Assembly: GCF_015476655.1 (NCBI RefSeq)
Contig: NZ_JABFHF010000004.1
Span: forward strand, 62,001-126,000
Direction: 5' to 3'
DNA from: Aquiflexum lacus
Lineage (GTDB): Bacteria; Bacteroidota; Bacteroidia; Cytophagales; Cyclobacteriaceae
DNA: 64,000 bases
Positions within the stretch are counted from its first letter, which is position 1, and each line of letters begins with the position of its first letter. The position numbers and the translations under genes were made by a program. Below, piece after piece: positions 27,101-33,440 of the stretch. Under the pieces are notes generated by a model that saw only the letters and a list, made by a program, of their open reading frames with translations, made no database searches and was not told the origin of the DNA.

Positions 27101-27572
27101 TTTTGAATCTTCCCTTCCCAAAATTGAAATCGTCCGTTCAGATATCGGCAAGGTGTTGTTGAATATTCTGAATAATGCTTTTTATGCTGTAGGGACACAT
27201 ACCCTGTCCCTACAGCCAATGGTCTCCGTCTCCACTAAGCTGCGGGAGGGCTCCCCTTTAGGCCTGTCCCGAGACCTCGGGAGGGCTGGAGGCAGCGAGA
27301 GGAAGTGGGTCCAAATCTCAATCAAAGACAACGGCCCCGGCATCCCCTCAGCCATCAAAGACAAAATTTTCCAACCTTTCTTTACCACCAAGCCGACCGG
27401 ACAAGGGACTGGATTGGGATTGAGTTTGAGTTATGATATTGTTAAGGCGCATGGGGGAGAGATCAGAGTGGAAAGCAAGGAGGGAGCATTTTCTGAATTC
27501 ACTATACTCCTTCCTGTGACTTCTACTTCCCAAGTTGAACCTATCCCTTTGGCTAAAGAATCTACCAATTAA
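24174..27572 (+). CDS. Propeller/Y_Y_Y sensor histidine kinase with diverged N-terminal blades
   Basis: 1132 aa. Signal peptide (SIVLALLIIILIREEINAQ). The propeller is less regular than in its paralogs: only some blades keep the IW(V/I)GT signature (GQIWVGTTNKGISIFNP, NLWVGSRANGLFQYD), and the middle third has few recognisable blades, so its ligand surface probably differs. A Y_Y_Y domain follows, then a membrane segment at about 783-803, coiled coil, DHp His860 in HEIQNPLNF, and HATPase with DNGPGIP and GTGLGLS. 174 bp of its DHp region are identical to the next kinase. A heptamer array lies in the DHp loop, a palindrome after the N box and a composite repeat before G1. It ends in a short extra tail (about 15 residues) beyond the usual last strand. 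Confidence 0.93.
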   Translation: MHIKSIVLALLIIILIREEINAQDNSRRIPFFEKWPLIQDRQGYIWYVDNAGNIGRWLYGDPQSDADILEELSGCDFVNIVKEDIEGKIWISTGCRFLRFDPILKEFDDIQQAIYDQTNYRQTHTESWYEDPTGTVWFGGSALISYSLKTKEINTLFPSDGDGVRFNLFGGTGHTIWLSGLERKRGLTFSQYDPEEKKVVRTLNFDLANSNVGRYMTAYVNTEKLLGTQDESYLVYIGGTVHEFNPNAGTLILLPVPATYGRPNGISSNATENYISTNKGAILKLDPSTKSFELVWQYKEGKEIEAIIPAKIGANAIVCVENGLYPLDGRTSLFENAMEMNDSLARQLSFRGLNIINGKAYVNFRRGPVALNQKYLNDSIQIRPAFQYPDGMAYMIGSLPSTSQFWVAVRYYPFQHPDLHPSLNLCDSTGKILKSYNDPVLDSLVKTGVFMQILSDSIRNSWLIMTNGKIGKFDRKEEKFEILKALKSFGLFNPKVVLDNKNNLWVGSRANGLFQYDHTKNEYLEYRHDPNDSNSISSDNVSALYTSLSGQIWVGTTNKGISIFNPSTGKATHLTRKNGLPELMITDITEDRNGVFWVTTRQFLCKWEPSENRFIVFRNQDGIAFDASFVEKVFFEEKQGLMYLVHSEGIRSFNPDSIGNYHSFVPPVLLTDFSIGNKKVNVGSDDAVLPKAINFMQKINLRFSQNKFTIQYAAVDYYGNVEYAYRLVGFDDDWQFVKHKTEAIYTNIPPGNYKFQVKAANHQGYWSEVRDLAIKIRAPWYRTWLAYGIYALFMVGLVWRIHLIQKARTIRIEREKTKDKELAQAKEIEKAYSELKSTQAQLIQSEKMASLGELTAGIAHEIQNPLNFVNNFSEVSAELVDEIKETRAKSQESRPKTEEDEIEDEILEDIKQNLEKINHHGKRADAIVKGMLEHSRSGSGEKELTNLNTLAKEYLNLAYQGFKAKNKDVEIELKTDFESSLPKIEIVRSDIGKVLLNILNNAFYAVGTHTLSLQPMVSVSTKLREGSPLGLSRDLGRAGGSERKWVQISIKDNGPGIPSAIKDKIFQPFFTTKPTGQGTGLGLSLSYDIVKAHGGEIRVESKEGAFSEFTILLPVTSTSQVEPIPLAKESTN
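26793..26966 (+). repeat. 174-bp tract identical to 30340-30513
   Basis: Base-for-base identity by direct reading from GAGGTAAGTGCGGAG to GTGAAAGGGATG, covering the DHp loop with its heptamer units (26828-26869) and the second DHp helix. Flanks diverge at once on both sides (CTCG versus CAGT; CTGG versus TTGG). This is a sign of recent gene conversion between the two kinase genes. Confidence 0.92.
27188..27214 (+). repeat. TGTAGGGACA/TGTCCCTACA palindrome (24174 kinase)
   Basis: 10-bp perfect arms around 7 nt, at the loop after NNAFYAVG. A shortened member of the family seen at 9924 and 15408. Confidence 0.88.
27239..27297 (+). repeat. Composite repeat with CCCGAG/CTCGGG hairpin (24174 kinase)
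   Basis: The core CCCGAG-AC-CTCGGG lies at 27268-27281. Read as a REGSPLGLSRDLGRAGGS-type loop before the G1 strand; close copies at 13408 and 30806. Confidence 0.82.
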
Positions 27573-27636
27573 GTTACTGCTTTAGTATAATGAGTTAAAG
27601 AAAGCATATCAGGCTATCTATTTGACAATAAGTATC

Positions 27637-30600
27637 ATGAAAATAATCTTCCTTTTTATCCGATTCATTCTCTTCATTCCCCTGTTGCTGATTTTCGGAC
27701 TTCCTAGTTATGGGCAACAGCCAGTTTTAAACAAAGTCAGCCCACCCGCTGAAATCAATTGGGAGGCAATTACCGGCCTTTCTCAGGATCAACAAGGGTT
27801 TCTTTGGTTGGCATCGGTGGACGGATTGCACCGATATGATGGAACTCGCTTTGTCTCCTACTACCACCATGCGGACGATGATAATTCAATCGCAGCAGAT
27901 AGGCTTGAATCTATATTCATTTCTAAAAGTGGCATTATTTGGATCGGAACCTTTGAAAAGGGGCTTGACAGGTTTGACCCTAACACCAAAATTTTCACCC
28001 ATTTTTCCCATAATCCAAAAGATTCCACTAGTTTAAACAACAATACTGTCACGGCCATTCTGGAAGACGCTCAAGGAATCCTGTGGGTGGGCACTCATGG
28101 TGGACTACATCGATTCCACCCAGAGAGTGGTACCTTTACCCGATACCAACACAATCCTAAAGATCCGACCAGCTTAAGTCATGATAAGGTGAGGGTCTTA
28201 TATCTGGATAAGCAAGAAACATTGTGGATAGGAACAGGCAGCCCTTGGGAATCTAAACCGGGAGAAGGCGGTCTTAATAAGTTCAATCCGGAAAACAGCT
28301 CCTTTACCAGATACATGAACAGCTCAATGGATTCAAAGTCAATACTCGAAAATAGAATCACCGCTTTATTCGAGGACAGTCGTGGCACCTTTTGGGTAGG
28401 CACTTATAATGGGCTGCGCACTATGGATCGGGAAAAAGGGACCTTTACCAGCCACCAATACGACCCCGAAAATCCCGAAAAATTGAGCCCGGCTCCAAAT
28501 TTTAGGGGTAATCCTGCACACATTTCGTTCGTCCACGAAGATGTAACGGGAGCCATTTGGATAGGCAACTGTTTTAACGGATTAAGTCGCTATGAACCCA
28601 TAACGGAAAAAGTGCAGCATTTTGCCGCTAGAACCCAAAATCCGAATGGTTTGAAGAATAATGATCTCTGGAAAGCACAAAGCACAAGGGAAGGGGTAAT
28701 TTGGATGACCACACTGAGTGGTGATTTATACCGGGCGGACCCATTGGCTGTAAGCATTTCCCATCATTTAACTGATGGTGTTGTTAATACTTTAGTTGAG
28801 GATAACTTTGGAATTGTTTGGACCGGTACGGAGAATGGTTTAAAACTATATGATTTGCATACTGGAAAAATCCAGAAACCAGAAGAGGTATTATCTTTTC
28901 CGCCACCCCTAACCAGGGACCCCGTAAATGCCCTTCTTGTGGATCGGAAATTCAACATTTGGATTGGGGGAAATGAGGTTTGGCAATACGACATTACTAA
29001 TCAAACCTATAAATCATATCCATTTGAACCAAAAGGTGCTGAAGAAGCTGGTCAATATGTTGTATATGTGCTTTATGAGGACCGGGAAGGAATGCTTTGG
29101 GCTGGAACCTCACAAGGCCTTTTTCAATTGAACCCTAAAACCCATTCCATTACCGCATTTACCCATGATCCCCAAAATCCTCAAAGCTTAAGCAACAACA
29201 AGGTTTATACTCTTCATGAGGACCATTTAAGCAATATTTGGGTGGGAACCGCTGCTGGAGTCAACATACTAAACCGAAAAACAGGCAAATTCAAGAGGCA
29301 CTTAGCAAACAACAGGCAGACAATTTTTTCTATTTTGGAAGATGGTTCGAATACACTTTTGATTGGTTCCTTATATCATGGTCTATATACCTATGACCAA
29401 CAAAAGGACGAAGTTGTTCGCTTCAAAGATAAACAGACCGGTGTTATTAATCGGACAAGGGTTCTGGGCATGGTCCGGGATGACCACGCAAATGTGTGGG
29501 TTAGCACCGTTTCAGGATTGGATAAAATTGATAAATCGGGAAAGATAGTGGCCACTTATGGGGTAGAAATGGGCCTAAACTCAGGAGCCTTTACAGGGGT
29601 TACTTATAAAGGAAGACAAGGAAATCTTTATTTCTTTGATACAACAGGTTTTTACACTTTTAATCCGAAAGATATGAAGCATAACCTTCATCCACCTCAA
29701 GTGGAGCTGACAGGTGTTCGTCTTTTTGATGAACCGGTTGTACTGGGAAAGTTGGGTCCCTGGGCTATGCCAGTTGGAAAGAAGGAGGAGATCAGGTTTA
29801 ACCATAAACAAAACGTATTCACCTTTGAATTTGTAGCTATTCACTTTACCAATCCGGAACAGAACCAGCAGTTTTTTATGCTGGAGAATTATGATACCGA
29901 TTGGCGCCCGGCCAATGGGCTGCATTCGGCAGCTTATTATAAAGTCCCCCCGGGCAATTATGAGTTTCGGGTGAAAGCAGCCAGTAGTGAGGGAGTTTGG
30001 GCTGAAAAATCCATTGCCGTCACTGTTCTCCCACCTTGGTGGCGCACCTGGTGGGCCTACGGATGCTATGGGTTGATGGGAGCGATGGTTATATTTGCCG
30101 TTGACCGGACTCAGCGCCGGAAGATCCTTCACAGGGAACGGGAGAGGACTCGGGAGGAAAAACTTGCACAGGCAAAAGAAATCGAGAAGGCCTATGGTGA
30201 ACTTGGAAAAGCTCACCAAACTCTAAAATCCACCCAAGCCCAACTGATCCAATCCGAAAAGATGGCCTCCCTTGGTGAGCTCACCGCCGGTATTGCCCAT
30301 GAGATACAGAATCCTTTAAATTTTGTGAATAACTTCAGTGAGGTAAGTGCGGAGTTGGTGGACGAAATTAAAGAGACAAGAGCCAAGAGCCAAGAATCAA
30401 GACCTAAAACCGAAGAGGATGAGATAGAAGATGAAATTCTGGAGGATATTAAACAAAACCTGGAAAAGATTAACCACCACGGCAAACGTGCTGATGCGAT
30501 AGTGAAAGGGATGTTGGAGCATAGCCGGACAAGTCCAGGAGAGAAAGTACTTACTGATATTAATGCTTTGGCGGATGAATACCTTCGCTTGTCATATCAT

Positions 30601-31086
30601 GGAATGCGGGCTAGGGACAAGTCTTTCAACGCCGACTTTATCACTGATTTTGATCCAAACCTTCCAAAAATCAGTGTGGTGTCACAAGATATCGGTAGGG
30701 TGCTGCTGAATATTATCAATAATGCGTTTCAAGCCACACACGAACTCTCCAAGGGTTCAGAACCCTGGGAGAGTTTCAAGCCTCGAGTAACCGTAACCAC
30801 TAAGAAGCGGGAAGGCTCCCCTTCAGGCCTGTCCCGAGACCTCGGGAGGGCTGGGGGTAGCGAGAGGACGTGGGTAGAAATCTCAGTTCAGGACAACGGC
30901 CCCGGCATCCCCTCCTCCATCAAAGACAAAATCTTCCAGCCTTTCTTTACTACCAAGCCTGCAGGGCAGGGAACAGGTTTGGGGTTGAGTTTGAGCTATG
31001 ATATCGTGAAGGCTCACAGCGGAGAGTTGAAGGTGAAGAGCAAGGAAGGAGAAGGGAGTGAGTTTATTATAAATTTACCAGCTTAA
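27637..31086 (+). CDS. Propeller/Y_Y_Y sensor histidine kinase
   Basis: 1149 aa from the ATG at 27637, which gives a compact signal peptide (MKIIFLFIRFILFIPLLLIFG); an upstream TTG at 27622 is less likely. It has 14 propeller repeats (GILWVGTHGGLHRFHP type, with a longer insert in blade 4 as in the 15706 kinase), a Y_Y_Y domain, and a membrane segment at about 804-824. Then come a slightly longer coiled coil, DHp His888 in HEIQNPLNF, and HATPase with NIINNAFQAT, DNGPGIP and GTGLGLS. The G2-region motif reads KAHSGEL, with Ser in place of the usual Gly of KAHGGE. The DHp core is identical over 174 bp to the 24174 kinase, whereas the sensor is closest to the 15706 kinase, so this gene is a mosaic. 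Confidence 0.93.
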   Translation: MKIIFLFIRFILFIPLLLIFGLPSYGQQPVLNKVSPPAEINWEAITGLSQDQQGFLWLASVDGLHRYDGTRFVSYYHHADDDNSIAADRLESIFISKSGIIWIGTFEKGLDRFDPNTKIFTHFSHNPKDSTSLNNNTVTAILEDAQGILWVGTHGGLHRFHPESGTFTRYQHNPKDPTSLSHDKVRVLYLDKQETLWIGTGSPWESKPGEGGLNKFNPENSSFTRYMNSSMDSKSILENRITALFEDSRGTFWVGTYNGLRTMDREKGTFTSHQYDPENPEKLSPAPNFRGNPAHISFVHEDVTGAIWIGNCFNGLSRYEPITEKVQHFAARTQNPNGLKNNDLWKAQSTREGVIWMTTLSGDLYRADPLAVSISHHLTDGVVNTLVEDNFGIVWTGTENGLKLYDLHTGKIQKPEEVLSFPPPLTRDPVNALLVDRKFNIWIGGNEVWQYDITNQTYKSYPFEPKGAEEAGQYVVYVLYEDREGMLWAGTSQGLFQLNPKTHSITAFTHDPQNPQSLSNNKVYTLHEDHLSNIWVGTAAGVNILNRKTGKFKRHLANNRQTIFSILEDGSNTLLIGSLYHGLYTYDQQKDEVVRFKDKQTGVINRTRVLGMVRDDHANVWVSTVSGLDKIDKSGKIVATYGVEMGLNSGAFTGVTYKGRQGNLYFFDTTGFYTFNPKDMKHNLHPPQVELTGVRLFDEPVVLGKLGPWAMPVGKKEEIRFNHKQNVFTFEFVAIHFTNPEQNQQFFMLENYDTDWRPANGLHSAAYYKVPPGNYEFRVKAASSEGVWAEKSIAVTVLPPWWRTWWAYGCYGLMGAMVIFAVDRTQRRKILHRERERTREEKLAQAKEIEKAYGELGKAHQTLKSTQAQLIQSEKMASLGELTAGIAHEIQNPLNFVNNFSEVSAELVDEIKETRAKSQESRPKTEEDEIEDEILEDIKQNLEKINHHGKRADAIVKGMLEHSRTSPGEKVLTDINALADEYLRLSYHGMRARDKSFNADFITDFDPNLPKISVVSQDIGRVLLNIINNAFQATHELSKGSEPWESFKPRVTVTTKKREGSPSGLSRDLGRAGGSERTWVEISVQDNGPGIPSSIKDKIFQPFFTTKPAGQGTGLGLSLSYDIVKAHSGELKVKSKEGEGSEFIINLPA
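30340..30513 (+). repeat. 174-bp tract identical to 26793-26966
   Basis: The partner copy of the tract in the 24174 kinase. It includes the heptamer array at 30375-30416 (GACAAGA, GCCAAGA, GCCAAGA, ATCAAGA, CCTAAAA, CCGAAGA). Confidence 0.92.
30806..30864 (+). repeat. Composite repeat with CCCGAG/CTCGGG hairpin (27637 kinase)
   Basis: Core hairpin at 30833-30846. In-frame extra loop before the strand leading to DNGPGIP; same family as 13408 and 27239. Confidence 0.82.
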
Positions 31087-31365
31087 TCTTATGTAAATAA
31101 GTCCTATAAACATGCTGTTAAATTAATTATATGATTTTGAAAACCTGCCTGTGGTTAATTATTTCGGGCAGTATTTTTTAACTATTCAAACGCTAAAGAA
31201 CAAGAAATAAACCTTGACTTCTTAAAGATTTTAAAGGCTTCTTTAAACAAAAGCTTAGATTTTATGATATACTATGTGTTTAATGTCCTGCAAGAAAGTT
31301 GCTTATTTTAATAAAAGCTGTTTCTTAGTGTTCTTATCAATATTTAATTACCGCCAATAGATCGT
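31087..31365. other. Intergenic stretch between kinase island part 1 and the antiporter gene
   Basis: 279 bp, AT-rich, no gene seen. A weak hairpin (CTGCC at 31145 with GGCAG at 31167) followed by a T-run at 31174-31179 could terminate transcription of the kinase genes, but the stem is only 5 bp. Confidence 0.4.
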
Positions 31366-33216
31366 ATGCTGGAATTAGCAGGAATAATTATTTTGGGAAT
31401 ATTCGCACAATGGCTTGCATGGAGACTTAAAATTCCCTCTATCCTGCCTTTGATTCTGATAGGCCTCTTTGTAGGACCAATATCTTCTCTTTTTACTGAT
31501 GAAAGATCGCAATGGATCCAACCGATATACCAAGGAAATTATGGGCTTTTCCCTGACGAAAACCTGTTTAATTTTGTTTCTCTGGCCATTGGAATTATCC
31601 TTTTTGAAGGAGGATTAACCTTACGGAGAGGAGAAATAAAAAAAGTGGGGCCGGTCATTGGCAAGCTCATCAGTGTGGGTTCGGTGGTTACTTTCATAGG
31701 GGCTGGGTTGGCTGCCCACACATTGTTTGATTTCAGCTGGCGCATTTCATTTTTATTTTCTGCCTTAATTATTGTGACGGGACCTACTGTAATTAATCCT
31801 ATTCTGAGGAATATTCCATTAAAAAAAGACGTTTCAGCAGTTTTGAAGTGGGAGGGAATTCTTATTGATCCCATCGGGGCCTTAATTGCGGTTTTGGTCT
31901 TTAACTTTATCAGTGTTGAGGGCGATGCAGGCTATACCGGACAGGCTTTGTATGATTTTGGAAAAGTGGTTGTCGTAGGATTGTCTTTTGGGACTGCTGC
32001 AGGTTACGCCCTTTATTATTCGATCAAGAACAAATGGGTTCCTCATTATTTATTGAATGTAGTGGCATTATCCTTTGTCCTATTCACTTTTGTTTTTAGT
32101 GACCTTTTGGCACATGAGTCAAGCTTGTTGGCAGTGGTGGTTATGGGCATGTTTTTGGGCAATAGTGATCTTCCAAACCTCAAGGAATTGATCGATTTTA
32201 AAGAAACCTTGAGTGTATTGCTGATATCCATTCTTTTTATTTTGCTTTCTGCCAATATCAATCTGGATGAACTGATTTTGATTTTTAGGTGGGAAACAGC
32301 CATTTTGCTGGCTATTATCATATTTATCATCAGACCATTGGGGGTGTTTCTGAGTACTACCAACTCTCCTCTTGGGACTAATGAAAAGTTATTTATCAGT
32401 TGGGTCGGTCCAAGGGGAATTGTGGCTGCTGGTATAGCCTCTCTTTTTGGAACAAAACTTACCCAAGCAGGAGTTGAAGGGGCGGAATATATCACGCCGC
32501 TAGTCTTTTCTGTAGTGCTGATAACCGTACTATTGAATGCGACCACAGCAAGATTATTCGCTTCCGTGGCTGGCTTGATCAAAAAATCTGATGGTGTATT
32601 GATCGTAGGAGCTTCGAAGGCATCCCGTTTAATTGGGCGCTACCTACAAGAACATGATCGGCATGTGGTTCTCGCAGATACCAACCGCATTAATTTAGAA
32701 AGATGCAAAAGCATAGGATTGGAAGCCATATATGCCGATATCTATTCTGATGACCTGGATGAATACCTCGAATTAAACGACATGGGATTCCTCCTGGCAA
32801 TGACCGGAAACGATGATATCAACAAACAGGCTATTGAAAGGCTTGGGTCTGAATTTGGGGAACATGGTTCTTTTAGACTGATCAATTCCGAGGAAATGAA
32901 ATCCGAAAAAGAACGGGCTTCCGAAGAACTCTTTTCAAAAACCCACGATTACGTTAAGATAACTACGGTAGCACGGCAATATCCTTTTATCCATGAAATC
33001 CCGATAGATTCAAATGATTCTTTTTCGCACCTATTGGAAGCAATTGAAAAAGACGATAACGCCATAGCGATATTCATGAAAGACAAAAATGGCAATATCG
33101 AAGTACTCGCCCACTCTGAGAATTTAATTATAGAAAAAGGTTGTCGCTTGGCATACTTGGGCAAAGCCATTGATTTGAAAAACAAGGATACGAATACATT
33201 GGTGAAAGAATATTGA
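31366..33216 (+). CDS. Monovalent cation:proton antiporter (CPA family) with C-terminal RCK domain
   Basis: 616 aa. The N-terminal ~400 residues hold about a dozen hydrophobic segments typical of Na+(K+)/H+ antiporters. They begin with a short membrane helix and WRLKIPSILPLILIGLFVGP, and contain FEGGLTLR, GPTVINPILR and WVGPRGIVAAGIASLF, all familiar in NhaP/CPA1-type carriers. The C-terminal part is a TrkA-N/RCK nucleotide-binding-like domain (GVLIVGASKASRLIGRYL, then AMTGNDDINKQA). The glycine pattern GASKAS departs from the usual GxGxxG, so nucleotide binding may be altered. A short TrkA-C-like segment ends the protein. It would exchange cations for protons across the inner membrane for pH or salt homeostasis. 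No operon link to the kinases is evident. Confidence 0.9.
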   Translation: MLELAGIIILGIFAQWLAWRLKIPSILPLILIGLFVGPISSLFTDERSQWIQPIYQGNYGLFPDENLFNFVSLAIGIILFEGGLTLRRGEIKKVGPVIGKLISVGSVVTFIGAGLAAHTLFDFSWRISFLFSALIIVTGPTVINPILRNIPLKKDVSAVLKWEGILIDPIGALIAVLVFNFISVEGDAGYTGQALYDFGKVVVVGLSFGTAAGYALYYSIKNKWVPHYLLNVVALSFVLFTFVFSDLLAHESSLLAVVVMGMFLGNSDLPNLKELIDFKETLSVLLISILFILLSANINLDELILIFRWETAILLAIIIFIIRPLGVFLSTTNSPLGTNEKLFISWVGPRGIVAAGIASLFGTKLTQAGVEGAEYITPLVFSVVLITVLLNATTARLFASVAGLIKKSDGVLIVGASKASRLIGRYLQEHDRHVVLADTNRINLERCKSIGLEAIYADIYSDDLDEYLELNDMGFLLAMTGNDDINKQAIERLGSEFGEHGSFRLINSEEMKSEKERASEELFSKTHDYVKITTVARQYPFIHEIPIDSNDSFSHLLEAIEKDDNAIAIFMKDKNGNIEVLAHSENLIIEKGCRLAYLGKAIDLKNKDTNTLVKEY

Positions 33217-33440
33217 GGTAATGGATCAGTTATTCCAGTAGTTAACTTTTTCCAGAAGGATGCCGGCAGGGGACACAGTTACTACATTTATCATACAACT
33301 ACCTACCAGATGAAATTGTGTTCCATCTGAAAGCCCAAAGAGGAGAATCGGTCAAGAAATTCGTTACTATTTTTAAAAAGGATTTTAAACAAAATATATT
33401 ATAAAGGACAGTTTACTATTTTCACTTATTTTTCCCTCAC
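33217..33440. other. Intergenic stretch, nothing recognised
   Basis: 224 bp between the antiporter and hydrolase genes. No gene, repeat or strong hairpin was seen; it presumably holds the promoter of the hydrolase gene. Confidence 0.4.
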
